Shown: positions 17,077 through 25,674, numbered from the stretch's first letter. The stretch is 64,000 nucleotides of DNA from Arthrobacter sp. AQ5-05 (GCF_003287975.1 NZ_QMKQ01000002.1:124001-188000); one strand, 5' to 3'. Translations and numbers: made by a program. Notes: generated by a model not told the origin, from the letters alone.

Positions 17077-18225
17077 TCAGCTGAAGATCTCCCGTGTCAG
17101 CGGCTCGCTGAGCTGCTCGATGTCGGTCAGGAATCCGTCGTGGCCGATCGGCGAGGTGATGTACTTGACCTCGCACGGGTTCGGCAGCGTCTTGGCCAGA
17201 AGCTCGGACTGCTCGGGCCAGTACAGGCGATCCGAATCGACGGCACCCACCAGGAAATTCACGCCCGCGAGCCTGCCCAGGGCATCCCTGAGCGACCCGT
17301 GCCCGCGGCCCACGTCGTGGCTCATCAAGGCCTCGGTCAGCACCAGGTAGCTGTTGGCGTCGAAGCGGCCCACCAACTTGTCGGCCTGGTGGTCCAGATA
17401 GCTCTCCACCTGGTACCGGCCCCGGTCAAGGCCAACACTGGCCACCGGCTGCTCGGACCCCTGCGGGGCACGGCCGAACCGGACATCCAGCTCGGCTGCC
17501 GTGCGGTAGGTGATGTGGGCAATGCGCCGTGCGATGCCCAGACCTGCCGAGGGAACGCGTTCGTTGGAGTAGTAGTCGCCCCCGGCAAAGTCCGGATCCA
17601 ACCGGATGGCCGCGGACTGCGCCTGCGCAAAGGCGATCTGCTCGGCCGAGGACTCCGCTGCGGCCGCGACCACCACGCAGTTCTTCACCCGTTCGGGGAA
17701 CTCCACGGCCCACTCCAGGGCACGTGCCCCGCCCATGGAACCGCCCAGCACCGTGTGCCAGGCCTTGATGCCCAGCGCATCGGCAAGCCGCGCCTCCAGG
17801 CGCACGGAATCCTTGATGGTGGTGAAGGGGAAACGGGATCCCCAGGGCACGCCCTCCGGATCAAGGCTGGCCGGACCGGTGGAACCGGAGCAGCCACCAA
17901 CCATGTTGGCCGCCACGACGAAGTAGCGGTTGGTGTCCACCGTCTTGCCCGGGCCCACGAAACCGTCCCACCAACCGGGTTCGGTCGATGCGCCACGGGC
18001 CACGTGGCTGTCTCCGGTCAGCGCATGGGCGATATAGACGGCGTTGGTGGCCTCGGCGTTCAGCATGCCCCAGGTTTCATATCCCAGCACGATCTGCGGG
18101 AGCGTCGCACCGGTTTCGAAGGTGTAGGGCCCGGTAGGCAAGTGCCGCAGGATTCCGTCGGGCGCCTGGTCCAGCGCGGTGGCGGTTTCTGCGTCGTAGA
18201 GCACCACGTTGGCCTCCACGCTCAC
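17077..18225 (-). CDS. metX: Homoserine O-acetyltransferase
   Basis: 382 aa, normal for MetX. It acetylates L-homoserine with acetyl-CoA, giving the substrate for MetY. The alpha/beta-hydrolase fold has the nucleophile in VLGGSMGGARAL (Ser163), the acid in GAVDSDRLYWPEQ and the His in ITSPIGHDGF. The GTG start overlaps the metY stop by 4 bases (GTGA), so the two are translated as a coupled pair and share the riboswitch-controlled promoter upstream of metY. Confidence 0.97.
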   Translation of the reverse strand: MSVEANVVLYDAETATALDQAPDGILRHLPTGPYTFETGATLPQIVLGYETWGMLNAEATNAVYIAHALTGDSHVARGASTEPGWWDGFVGPGKTVDTNRYFVVAANMVGGCSGSTGPASLDPEGVPWGSRFPFTTIKDSVRLEARLADALGIKAWHTVLGGSMGGARALEWAVEFPERVKNCVVVAAAAESSAEQIAFAQAQSAAIRLDPDFAGGDYYSNERVPSAGLGIARRIAHITYRTAAELDVRFGRAPQGSEQPVASVGLDRGRYQVESYLDHQADKLVGRFDANSYLVLTEALMSHDVGRGHGSLRDALGRLAGVNFLVGAVDSDRLYWPEQSELLAKTLPNPCEVKYITSPIGHDGFLTDIEQLSEPLTREIFS

Positions 18226-19565
18226 CGAGTGGCCTGCAGTTCAACATCGCCCAGGGAGGCCACGGCTTCGAAGCCGTCGCGCAGGTCGGCGATGATGTCT
18301 GCAATGTTTTCGATGCCCACGCTCAGTCGGACCAGGCCCGGGGAAACACCCGCGGCGACCTGCTCGGCCTCGGTGAGCTGGGAGTGCGTGGTGGAGGCCG
18401 GGTGGACCACCAGCGACCGCACATCCCCCAGGTTCGCGACGTGGGAGTGCAGCTTCAACGCGTCGACGAAGCCCTGACCTGCCTCGCGGCCGCCGGAAAT
18501 CTCGAAGGAGACGATGGCGCCGGTGCCCTTGGGTCCGTACTTGCGTCCGCGCTCGAACCACGGACTGGAGGGGATGCCGGCGTAAATGACGCGTTCCACC
18601 TGAGGCTGGGCCTCGAGCCACTGGGCCACTTCCACGGCGTTGGAGACATGCCGCTCAATGCGCAGCGACAGGGTCTCGAGCCCCTGGGCGATGAGGAAGG
18701 CGTTGAAGGGGGCAACCGCCGAGCCAAGGTCGCGCAGCAGCTGCACGCGGGCCTTGAGAACATAGGCAAGGTTCGCACCCAGGGCGCCGTTGACGCCCAG
18801 GTCCCGGGCGTACACCAGGCCGTTGTATGACTCGTCGGGGGTGTTGAAGCCGGGGAACTTCTCCGGATCGGCGGCAAAGTCGAAGTTGCCCGAGTCCACG
18901 ATGACCCCGGCCATCGCGGTGCCGTGCCCGCCGAGGTACTTGGTTGCCGAGTGCACGACGATGTCCGCTCCCCATTCGATGGGGCGGATCAGGTACGGGG
19001 TGGACAAGGTGTTGTCGACGATCAGCGGGACGCCTGCCTCGTGGGCAATCGCGGAGACCGCTTCGATGTCGAGCACGTCCTGGCGGGGGTTGGAAACCAC
19101 TTCGCCAAAGAAGGCCTTGGTGTTCGGCTTGACGGCGGCTTTCCAACCCTCGAGGTCATCGGGTTCCGAGACGAAGGTGACCTCGATGCCGAGCTTGCGC
19201 AGCGTGTGCTTGAACAGGTTCTGGGTTCCGCCGTAGAGGCTGGGGCTCGCCACGATGTGGTCGCCGGCCTCGGCCAGGTTCAGGATGGCGAAGGTGGTTG
19301 CCGCCTGGCCCGAGGCCAGCAGCAGCGCACCCACGCCACCCTCGAGACTGGCGATGCGCTGCTCGACGGCATCCTGGGTGGGATTGCCGATGCGCGTGTA
19401 GATGGGCCCCAAATCGCCCAGGGCAAAGCGTGCCGCGGCGGTCTCGGCGCTCGGGAACACGAAGGCGGTGGTCTGGTAGATCGGCAGTGCGCGTGCGCCG
19501 GCCGTGGCGTCAGGCTCCTGCCCTGCGTGGATCTGACGTGTTTCAAAGGACCAGTTGTTAGACAT
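18222..19565 (-). CDS. metY: O-acetylhomoserine sulfhydrylase (aminocarboxypropyltransferase)
   Basis: 447 aa. A PLP enzyme of the Cys/Met metabolism family. It joins O-acetylhomoserine with sulfide to give homocysteine (direct sulfhydrylation). The PLP lysine is K209 in VVHSATKYLGG, with upstream PLP contacts in LLLASGQAA and SPSLYGGT and in the DNTLSTP strand. The long form (about 430-450 aa) distinguishes it from MetB/MetZ. It is first in the metY-metX operon. Its start (ATG at 19563-19565) is preceded by an AAGGGG ribosome site inside a hairpin, behind a SAM riboswitch. Confidence 0.97.
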   Translation of the reverse strand: MSNNWSFETRQIHAGQEPDATAGARALPIYQTTAFVFPSAETAAARFALGDLGPIYTRIGNPTQDAVEQRIASLEGGVGALLLASGQAATTFAILNLAEAGDHIVASPSLYGGTQNLFKHTLRKLGIEVTFVSEPDDLEGWKAAVKPNTKAFFGEVVSNPRQDVLDIEAVSAIAHEAGVPLIVDNTLSTPYLIRPIEWGADIVVHSATKYLGGHGTAMAGVIVDSGNFDFAADPEKFPGFNTPDESYNGLVYARDLGVNGALGANLAYVLKARVQLLRDLGSAVAPFNAFLIAQGLETLSLRIERHVSNAVEVAQWLEAQPQVERVIYAGIPSSPWFERGRKYGPKGTGAIVSFEISGGREAGQGFVDALKLHSHVANLGDVRSLVVHPASTTHSQLTEAEQVAAGVSPGLVRLSVGIENIADIIADLRDGFEAVASLGDVELQATR

Positions 19566-19570
19566 TTCTT

Positions 19571-19591
19571 CCCCTTCAAGGATTTAAGGGG
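19571..19591 (-). promoter_or_regulatory. Hairpin sequestering the metY ribosome-binding site
   Basis: On the minus strand CCCCTT (19586-19591) can pair with AAGGGG (19571-19576), the Shine-Dalgarno 5 bases before the metY ATG. This gives the riboswitch a simple way to switch translation on and off. Confidence 0.55.
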
Positions 19592-19639
19592 TATGCCCAT
19601 GGCCGGCTCCGCGATGGAGTCGTCTATGTGCTGGGGCAT

Positions 19640-19756
19640 TCCCGCGCTTGTCCCGCGTCTTTTTGACGCGGGGCCTGGTCTTCACCCGGGGCACCCCACC
19701 GCGGTGGAGGGTTGCCGTTCAGCAAGCCGGGGCCTTCTGCTGAAACTCATGACCTT
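19640..19756 (-). promoter_or_regulatory. SAM riboswitch (SAM-IV type) ahead of metY
   Basis: On the minus strand the aptamer starts GGTCATGAG (19754-19746) and closes with GACCAGG (19680-19674). Between them lie the hallmark strings GGCCCCGGCTTGCTG, CGGCAACCCTCC, CCGCGGTGGGGTGCC and CCGGGTGA of SAM-I/IV-family aptamers in actinobacteria. A second stem, CCCGCGTC/GACGCGGG around AAAAA (19652-19672), follows, then CAAGCGCGGG. SAM-IV elements are known upstream of met genes in this phylum and turn them down when S-adenosylmethionine is abundant. The 3' boundary is approximate. Confidence 0.85.
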
Positions 19757-19872
19757 GGCAACAAGTCTGGCCCACGGCGCCGCAGCTCCGCAACCACGTC
19801 TCAAATTGTGACAAAACAATTGGACTGCACACCGCTCCTGCGCGTACCCCGAACAACCAGCCCAGATGCAAG

Positions 19873-19886
19873 TTAGGCCATCCTAA
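19873..19886. promoter_or_regulatory. Short palindrome upstream of the VOC gene
   Basis: TTAGG, CCAT, CCTAA 36 bases before the VOC start. It could be an operator, but the arms are only 5 bp and it does not match the full DtxR/IdeR box. Confidence 0.25.
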
Positions 19887-19922
19887 GTCGAGAGCCAGAT
19901 CACAAAGTGCCATGATAGGCAC

Positions 19923-20567
19923 ATGATGAGGTTGGACCATGTAACTTACGCTTGTGGACCCGACGGCCTCGCGGCTACTGCCGCTCGGATCGGCGAGGCC
20001 CTTGGACTCGAATCTGTAAAGGGCGGTGTACACCCACGCTTTGGTACGCGCAATGTCATCTTCCCGCTGAAGAATGGCCAGTACCTGGAAGTTGTTGAAG
20101 TCCTGAACCACCCGTCGTCTGACAAGGCGCCGTTTGGCCAGGCCGTTCGCGCCCGATCCGAACTCGGTGGCGGCTGGATGGGCTGGTGCGTCGCTGTTGA
20201 CGACCTGGCTCCGGCGGAAGAGCGCCTGGGCCGGGGTTCGGTTCCGGGCAACCGGAAATTCCCGGACGGACAGGAACTGACCTGGCGCCAGATCGGCATC
20301 AATGGCTTGATCGCGGATCCGCAGGTTCCCTACCTGCTGCGCTGGGATGACGGAACCCAGGACCTGCATCCGTCAAAGGCCCTGGAGCCGGTTGGCAAGA
20401 TCTCCTCGATCAGCATTGCCGGTTCCAGCGAACGCGTTGCCGACTGGCTCGGACAGCCCGAGCAGCTGCCCGTCGGCGAGGTCGTTGTCAACTGGCAGGC
20501 TCCCAACGGGACACCGGGAATCCTTTCGGTGACCTTTGAAACGCCAAAGGGTTCAATCACGCTGTAA
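19923..20567 (+). CDS. VOC-superfamily (glyoxalase/dioxygenase-fold) protein
   Basis: 214 aa. Starts MMRLDHVTYACGPDG and continues with betaalphabetabetabeta modules (IFPLKNGQYLEVVEVL, then a second module with a LRWDDG strand and VTFETPKGSITL at the end). The fold resembles the glyoxalase-like domain proteins common in Arthrobacter. VOC proteins bind a metal for isomerase, lyase or dioxygenase reactions, or simply bind small molecules; the reaction here cannot be deduced. It stands alone, between the divergent metY leader and a terminator. Confidence 0.85.
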   Translation: MMRLDHVTYACGPDGLAATAARIGEALGLESVKGGVHPRFGTRNVIFPLKNGQYLEVVEVLNHPSSDKAPFGQAVRARSELGGGWMGWCVAVDDLAPAEERLGRGSVPGNRKFPDGQELTWRQIGINGLIADPQVPYLLRWDDGTQDLHPSKALEPVGKISSISIAGSSERVADWLGQPEQLPVGEVVVNWQAPNGTPGILSVTFETPKGSITL

Positions 20568-20592
20568 CGACGCAGTCGCAGGAAGCTCCGCC

Positions 20593-20634
20593 AAGGCGGG
20601 GGCCGGCCGGTTTGAACTGGCCGGCCCCCGCCTT
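20593..20634. terminator. Bidirectional hairpin terminator after the VOC gene
   Basis: About 19 bp of GC-rich stem (20593-20612 with 20615-20634, one G-T pair), located between the VOC stop and the convergent stop of the small membrane gene at 20641. Confidence 0.85.
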
Positions 20635-20640
20635 GCTTCG

Positions 20641-20896
20641 TTACTGGCCGGTACCGCCACCGGAGATGTTGTCTTCGGCGGCGTTGCGCAGTTCATCCAT
20701 CAGGATCTCGAAGTGCCTGACCGCGATCGATCCGGCAGCCAGGAACGTGCCTTGCCGAAGCAGCCAGAAGAGCCCTCCCGGCATCGTGATTCCGGCGCGG
20801 TAGAAGCCACCGGGTGATCGCACAACCCAGCAGCGGCGTCAGGACGACGTGGAAGAGCACCCCGATGATCCCCAGGAGCACTCCCAGCCGGAACAT
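20641..20896 (-). pseudogene. Small two-helix membrane protein, broken by a frameshift
   Basis: From an ATG at 20894-20896 one frame encodes a membrane helix (FRLGVLLGIIGVLFHVVLTPLL) and then loses sense. From about 20823 the next frame continues coherently (SPGGFYRAGITMPGGLFWLL to the TAA at 20641), giving a second hydrophobic stretch and an acidic tail. Joining the two at 20820-20830 yields an ~84-residue protein; total length is 256 nt, one more than a multiple of three. I do not recognise a characterised family. A single sequencing error or a true frameshift would both explain it. Confidence 0.6.
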
Positions 20897-20920
20897 CGTC
20901 TTCGAGACATCGTCTTCGAG
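20893..20920. repeat. Perfect 14-bp tandem duplication at the start of the small membrane gene
   Basis: ACATCGTCTTCGAG occurs twice back to back, covering the start-codon region of the frameshifted gene. A 14-bp gain is not a multiple of three and also offers two in-phase choices of ATG with the same upstream context. Confidence 0.7.
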
Positions 20921-21082
20921 CCCATGGGATGTGGCATGTTCAACTCCCGGATCGATGCGCCGGGCCCCTGCCGCCGGAAGGCCGGCAGGAAAGTGCGCCC
21001 AGCGCGCGGACGCCGGTCCCCCGGGCCCAATAGGCCTGCCCAGGAACTCAAGTGATGGCATCAAACGTCATCCAACCGTGTT

Positions 21083-21895
21083 TTAGGTGCCCAACCCGAT
21101 GGCCGGACCGAGCAACGCATAACCGACGAACCCGGCGATGTCCAGCAAGGCGTGGGCGATCACCAGCGGCATGACCCTGCCCTTCCTCGAATACACCCAG
21201 CCAAAAACGACCCCCATGGCGACGTTGCCGATGAAGGGACCGATCCCCTGGTACAGGTGGTAGCTGCCACGCAGCACGGCACTGGCGCATATGATCTGCC
21301 ACTTTCCCCAGCCCAGGCGCCCCAGCCGGTCAAAGAAGTACCCGACGACGATGACTTCTTCCAGGATGCCGTGGCGGATCGCGGAGAAGACCAGCACCGG
21401 AATCGTCCACCAGTAGTCGTCCAGCGCCGCCGGCACGATGATGGTGGTCAGTCCCAGGGCCCGGCCGGCCGCGTAGACGCCCAGGGTTCCGAGCCCCATG
21501 GCCAGAAACAGTCCGGCTCCCCACCCCAGGTCACGGAACGGCCTGGCCACATCAAGGCCGAGCCGGGCAAAGGGGTTGCCTCCGGGAATCCTCCAAAGCA
21601 GGTAGAAGACCAGCATCACCGGAACCAGCGCAAAGAAGATGTCCAGCAACTGGTAGGTCAAATCGAAGTACTGGCGCTGGTTCAGCGAATTGTTCAGCGA
21701 GGTCGTCTGCGAGCCCAGCGGCGCGCGAGTCATCTTGTCGATGAGATTCACGATCGAGTAGATGCCCGATTGCCCCAGGGAAAGCCCCAGGACAATGAGC
21801 AGCTCGATCTTCAGTCCGCGGCGGGTGCCGGGCTCGGGGCCGCTGCGCCCCAAGGACTCGCTGGATGCGGTGTCTTCCGACGCTTTTGGGCTCAT
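21083..21895 (-). CDS. CPBP-family intramembrane protein (Abi/CAAX protease fold)
   Basis: 270 aa from the ATG at 21893-21895 (the frame is open further upstream but that overlaps the divergent gene). About eight hydrophobic helices. CPBP motifs: HGILEEVIVVGYF (glutamate pair; the usual Arg of EExxxR is Val, a variant common in actinobacteria), GSYHLYQGI with the motif 2 His, and VIAHALLDIAGF with the motif 4 His/Asp. Such proteins are putative membrane metalloproteases; activity is unproven for most. It is divergent from the phosphotransferase gene. Confidence 0.88.
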   Translation of the reverse strand: MSPKASEDTASSESLGRSGPEPGTRRGLKIELLIVLGLSLGQSGIYSIVNLIDKMTRAPLGSQTTSLNNSLNQRQYFDLTYQLLDIFFALVPVMLVFYLLWRIPGGNPFARLGLDVARPFRDLGWGAGLFLAMGLGTLGVYAAGRALGLTTIIVPAALDDYWWTIPVLVFSAIRHGILEEVIVVGYFFDRLGRLGWGKWQIICASAVLRGSYHLYQGIGPFIGNVAMGVVFGWVYSRKGRVMPLVIAHALLDIAGFVGYALLGPAIGLGT

Positions 21896-21958
21896 GACTT
21901 CGATCCTACGTGCTGGGCCTGTGTACCCACATACCAGCTGACCTGCAAGGATGGAAGG

Positions 21959-22798
21959 ATGAGTAGAGAAGCGCTGCCCCGTGAACTTCAGCTGGCCAAC
22001 GCCCTTTTCCCGGGTCCGGAGTGGAAGAAGGGGCACGTCGATGAGGGAGGACAGTTCCACCTGGTGCTGGTGGCCCCCGGCGAGGCGGTGATGCGCATGA
22101 GCCGCACCCCCGCCGCCGCCCGGGACATGCAACGAAGGGTGGACCTCATCGAGGCGCTCTCGGCCCGGTTCAGCTTCCTGCTGCCCACCGCCTTGAGCGA
22201 GGTGTGGCACGGCGAGGGGTTCTCCGCCGTCGTCCAGCGCTATGTCCCGGGTGCTGCGCATCCGCCGCACACCGGGGAGCCGGCCGCGCTGCGCGCGCTG
22301 CTGGAGGAACTTGCCGCCGTTGACCTCAGGCCGATCGCCCACCTGCTGGCACCGCCGTTTTCCTTCAGGGGACCCTGGACCGGGCAGAAGACCGACGCGA
22401 CGCTGGCGGCACTGCCGGCGGAATTGGAAGGTGCCGCAGACCTGGTCCTGGAAGCCATCAAGGCCTTTGCGTCGGTACCCACCTCGCTGGTCCACGGGGA
22501 CCTGGCGGGGAACAACATGCGCTGGAACCAGGGAACGCTGCGCGGAATCATCGACTGGGACCTGGCCTCCGCCTGGGATCCGGCGTTGAACACCGCCTAC
22601 CTGTCCATGTGGCACGGTGCGGATTTCATCGAAGCCATCGCGCCGAACCCGCAGGAGGCTTGGCGCGCCCGCATTTGGCTGGGCGCCATGGCCCTGGAAA
22701 GCGTTTACGACGCGTCGCTGGATCCCGGCCGGGATCTGGCCGCGCTGGCGGAAAAGATCGGGCCGCGCCTGCTGGCCGCCGCCGCGGCCACCGGCTAA
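21959..22798 (+). CDS. Aminoglycoside phosphotransferase-family (kinase-like) protein
   Basis: 279 aa, ATG at 21959 right after GATGGAAGG. The protein-kinase-like fold has the catalytic loop SLVHGDLAGNNMRW (HxDxxxxN) and the metal-binding GIIDWD. The family phosphorylates aminoglycosides, choline, sugars or metabolites; without a specific signature the substrate is unknown, and calling it an antibiotic resistance gene would overreach. Its last 4 bases overlap the stop of the convergent DeoR gene. Confidence 0.88.
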   Translation: MSREALPRELQLANALFPGPEWKKGHVDEGGQFHLVLVAPGEAVMRMSRTPAAARDMQRRVDLIEALSARFSFLLPTALSEVWHGEGFSAVVQRYVPGAAHPPHTGEPAALRALLEELAAVDLRPIAHLLAPPFSFRGPWTGQKTDATLAALPAELEGAADLVLEAIKAFASVPTSLVHGDLAGNNMRWNQGTLRGIIDWDLASAWDPALNTAYLSMWHGADFIEAIAPNPQEAWRARIWLGAMALESVYDASLDPGRDLAALAEKIGPRLLAAAAATG

Positions 22799-23598
22799 AG
22801 GACGCCCGTCCCCGGGCCGGCGACGATGACCGGGATGCCTGCCTCCACCAGCTCGCGCTTCTGCTCCTCGGTGATTCCGTCATCGGTGATCAGCGCGCTG
22901 AACGTCGAGCGGGTCAGGGTGGCGAAGGCGCTGTGCCCGATCTTCGAGGAGTCGCAGACCAGGTAGCTGCGCCGTGCCCGGCGGATCATCAGGTCGTTGA
23001 TGGATGCCTCGAACTCGTCCGAGACCGTCGGACCGATGTGCGCCTCCAGCCCGTTGATGCCCACGAAGGCCACGTCGAGGGTGACCTTCTCCAGGGTCTG
23101 CTCGGCAAAGGGGCCCACCAACTCGTAGGACCTGGGGTTGAGCACTCCCCCGGTGACCATGACCTTCACGTGCGTGCGCACCGCCAGCATCGAGGCGATA
23201 TTCACGGCATTGGTCACCACGGTGAAGGTGGTGCGTCCGGAGTCGTCGACCAGGTCGCGGCGCATTCCCAGCTGTGTGGCGATGGCACTCGAGGTGGTGC
23301 CCCCGGACAGTCCCACGACCATGTCCCGGGTGACCATGGAGGCTGCGAGCACCGCGATGGCGTGCTTCTGCACCGCGGCGTCTTCCTTTTGGTAGCGCAC
23401 CGGCAGGTCATAGGCCACGGTGTTGGACACCGCTCCCCCGTGCGTGCGCGAGAGCAGCGACGATGCCGCCAGCGAGTCCAGGTCCCGGCGTGCGGTGGCC
23501 GGGGACACCTCGAGCCTGCGCACGACCTCGTCGACCTCGATCTTCCCGAACCGCGAAAGCAGTTCGAGAATGGTGTTGAGGCGTTCTTCGCGTTTCAC
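22795..23598 (-). CDS. DeoR-family transcriptional regulator of the amino-sugar regulon
   Basis: 267 aa. N-terminal DeoR helix-turn-helix (residues 1-55, MKREERLNTILELL to SPATARRDLDSL) with the R-THGGA linker, followed by the sugar-phosphate sensor fold (VVGLSGGTTSSAIA, VVTNAVNIA, VMVTGGVLNPRSYELVG, DVAFVGINGL). This matches AgaR/GlpR-type repressors released by a sugar phosphate. It lies downstream of the ABC transporter operon, separated by a terminator hairpin, so partial read-through or its own promoter is likely. The shared TGATCGTTTG sites ahead of both catabolic operons are its probable operators. Confidence 0.9.
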   Translation of the reverse strand: MKREERLNTILELLSRFGKIEVDEVVRRLEVSPATARRDLDSLAASSLLSRTHGGAVSNTVAYDLPVRYQKEDAAVQKHAIAVLAASMVTRDMVVGLSGGTTSSAIATQLGMRRDLVDDSGRTTFTVVTNAVNIASMLAVRTHVKVMVTGGVLNPRSYELVGPFAEQTLEKVTLDVAFVGINGLEAHIGPTVSDEFEASINDLMIRRARRSYLVCDSSKIGHSAFATLTRSTFSALITDDGITEEQKRELVEAGIPVIVAGPGTGVL

Positions 23599-23657
23599 CC
23601 TTGCACCCGTCTGTCGTCATGTGGCTGGTTGGGGCCGCATCCGGCCCCCTGGCGGCA

Positions 23658-23681
23658 CCCCGGGCCTTCGGTTGCCCGGGG
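23658..23681 (-). terminator. Hairpin terminator after the ABC transporter operon
   Basis: CCCCGGGC (23658-23665) and GCCCGGGG (23674-23681) form an 8-bp stem with an 8-nt loop between the permease stop (23777) and the deoR start (23598). Confidence 0.55.
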
Positions 23682-23776
23682 CCCGGCGTCTTTGGACCGG
23701 TCCCCGCCCGGCTCCGCCGGGGCGGTGCAGGGCCATGTCACCAACGAATTGGCGTCCGGGACGCGGGCATGGAAAC

Positions 23777-24634
23777 CTACTTTACAGCTCCGGCGGACAG
23801 TCCGCCGATCAGCCGCTTCTCAATGAGCATGAACAGCACGATCACCGGGATGATGGCCACGATCGAGACGCCGAAAACGTATTGCCAGGCCGTGGAGTAC
23901 TGGCCGACGAACTTGGTCAGCGCCACCGACAGCGGCTGGTTTTCCGCGGTGGAGAGGATCACCAGCGAGGCGGCGAATTCGTTCCAGCAGGAGACGAAGG
24001 TGAAGATCACCGCGGTGACGATGCCGGGCCAGACCAGCGGCAGATTGATCTTGAACAGCACCCTCAGCTTTCCGGCCCCGTCGATCTGGGCCGCCTCATC
24101 GACTTCCTTGGGCACCGAGGCGAAGAAGGAGTGCATGATCCACACCGCGAAGGCCAGGTTGAAGGCCGCGTTGATCAGGATCATTGCCAGCCAGGTGTCG
24201 TACAGGTTCATGGCCAGCATCTGCTTGAACAGGCCCGCGGTCAGCACCGCCGGCTGCAGCATCTGGGTGACGATGACCAGGAACATGAAGACCATCTTGC
24301 CCGGGAACTTGAAGCGCGCGGTGTAGTAGGCGGCCGGGGTGGCCACCAGCAACACCAGCAGGGTGGCGCAGAGCGAGATCACGATGGTGGAGATGAGGTT
24401 GTAGGCCACCGGCGTTTCGGGGGTGTCCCACATGGTCAGGTAGTTGGACCACTGGGCGCCCTCGCGGGGCATGTAGCTGGGCGGGATCGAGAGGATCTCG
24501 GAGCGGGTCTTGAGCGAGCCGATGAGCATGACCGCGTACGGGACCAGGAACAGGGCGGCGACGCCGAGTCCGGCGACCATGCGCCAGATGACGGTCTTTT
24601 GGGAGGCGCGGTCTTCGGTGACCAGGAACGACAT
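23777..24634 (-). CDS. Carbohydrate ABC transporter permease, MalG/UgpE type
   Basis: 285 aa with six membrane helices and the EAA loop typical of sugar permeases (KEVDEAAQIDGAGKLRVLFKINLPL), which docks the ATPase. It follows the partner permease after 4 bases. No ATPase gene is present; like many actinobacterial sugar systems it probably uses a shared MsiK-type ATPase elsewhere. Part of the amino-sugar import unit. Confidence 0.95.
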   Translation of the reverse strand: MSFLVTEDRASQKTVIWRMVAGLGVAALFLVPYAVMLIGSLKTRSEILSIPPSYMPREGAQWSNYLTMWDTPETPVAYNLISTIVISLCATLLVLLVATPAAYYTARFKFPGKMVFMFLVIVTQMLQPAVLTAGLFKQMLAMNLYDTWLAMILINAAFNLAFAVWIMHSFFASVPKEVDEAAQIDGAGKLRVLFKINLPLVWPGIVTAVIFTFVSCWNEFAASLVILSTAENQPLSVALTKFVGQYSTAWQYVFGVSIVAIIPVIVLFMLIEKRLIGGLSAGAVK

Positions 24635-24638
24635 TTTC

Positions 24639-25562
24639 CTAGACCTCCTTCATGGGCTTGACGGTCTTGACGTAGATCGCGACGATGACCAGCACGATCG
24701 CGAAGTTGACCACCGAGAGCGCGGAGGAGATGTCCAGCCGGCGGTCGAATTGCAGGACCTTGAAGATGTAGGTCATCAGGGTGTCGGCGCTGTAGCCGGG
24801 GATGGCTCCGGTGATGATCTTCAGGATCGGCAGGTTGTTGAAGACATTGATGATGTTGATCAGCACCGCGACGGCCAGGGCCCCGCGCAGCTGCGGCAGG
24901 ATCACGAACAGGTAGGTGCCCCAGCGGTTGGCGCCGTCCATGCGGGCGGCTTCCAGGGTCTCGTTGGGGATGGCCTGCAGCCCGGCGAGGATCGTGTAGG
25001 TGGTGAACGGGATCGAGACGAAGATGGCCACCACGATGGCCACGGCCATGGCCGGGACCGCGTTCTTGGTGAAGCCGAAACCCTCGTCCAGGATGCCGAT
25101 GTCCGTGAGGAACTTGTTGAAGATCCCGTAGTTGGGATCCACCGCGTAGTAGAACACGGTGGTGGTCATGACGACCGAGGCGGCCCAGGGGACGATGACG
25201 GCCATGCGGACCAGGGTCCGTCCGGGGAAGGGCTTGTTCAGGAACTGGGCCAGGGCCAGGGAGATCAGCACCGTGAAGGCCACCACGACCACGACCCAGA
25301 CCACCGTGTTCAGAAGGATGCGCGGCAGTGCGGGGTCGGCAAAGACCTTGGCGAAGTTGTCCAAACCCACGCCCTTGAGGTCGGTGCCGACCTGCGAGAT
25401 CTTCCGGGTGGAGTTGTAGATCATGTACCCGGCGGGGAACACCACGATCGCCAGGATCAGCAACAGAGCCGGGCCGATCCACGGCAGTGCCGCGAGGAAC
25501 GATCCCCCTTCCCGGGCGGATGAGCGCTTGGCGGTGCGCTTCGGTGCGGTGGCGACGCTCAT
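24639..25562 (-). CDS. Carbohydrate ABC transporter permease, MalF/UgpA type
   Basis: 307 aa from the ATG at 25560-25562, chosen because AGGAG precedes it at ideal spacing. Six membrane helices and the EAA-type loop (NETLEAARMDGANRWGTYLFVILP). It pairs with the downstream MalG-type permease to form the channel. Separated from the binding-protein gene by a 112-base gap holding a hairpin that probably lowers its expression relative to the binding protein. Confidence 0.95.
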   Translation of the reverse strand: MSVATAPKRTAKRSSAREGGSFLAALPWIGPALLLILAIVVFPAGYMIYNSTRKISQVGTDLKGVGLDNFAKVFADPALPRILLNTVVWVVVVVAFTVLISLALAQFLNKPFPGRTLVRMAVIVPWAASVVMTTTVFYYAVDPNYGIFNKFLTDIGILDEGFGFTKNAVPAMAVAIVVAIFVSIPFTTYTILAGLQAIPNETLEAARMDGANRWGTYLFVILPQLRGALAVAVLINIINVFNNLPILKIITGAIPGYSADTLMTYIFKVLQFDRRLDISSALSVVNFAIVLVIVAIYVKTVKPMKEV

Positions 25563-25613
25563 GAGGGTTCTCCTGCGTGACGTGGTGAAAATTCTGTGGC
25601 CCGGCCATGCGTC

Positions 25614-25643
25614 GGGGCCCACCCGTTGGTTCAGGTGGGCCCC
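25614..25643 (-). promoter_or_regulatory. Intercistronic hairpin between binding protein and permeases
   Basis: GGGGCCCACC (25614-25623) pairs with GGTGGGCCCC (25634-25643). Its place between solute-binding protein and permease genes fits partial termination or mRNA 3'-end protection, giving excess binding protein. Confidence 0.6.
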
Positions 25644-25674
25644 GTTGCGTGGTTGGGTGGCAAAGCCGGTGCGG

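Noticed and set aside
19873-19886. TTAGG-CCAT-CCTAA as an IdeR/DtxR iron box
   Set aside because: Only 14 bp with a central CCAT; the 19-bp consensus core is not matched and the downstream VOC gene gives no iron context.
21959-22798. Calling the phosphotransferase an aminoglycoside resistance gene
   Set aside because: Only the general kinase motifs are visible; the family covers many metabolic substrates.
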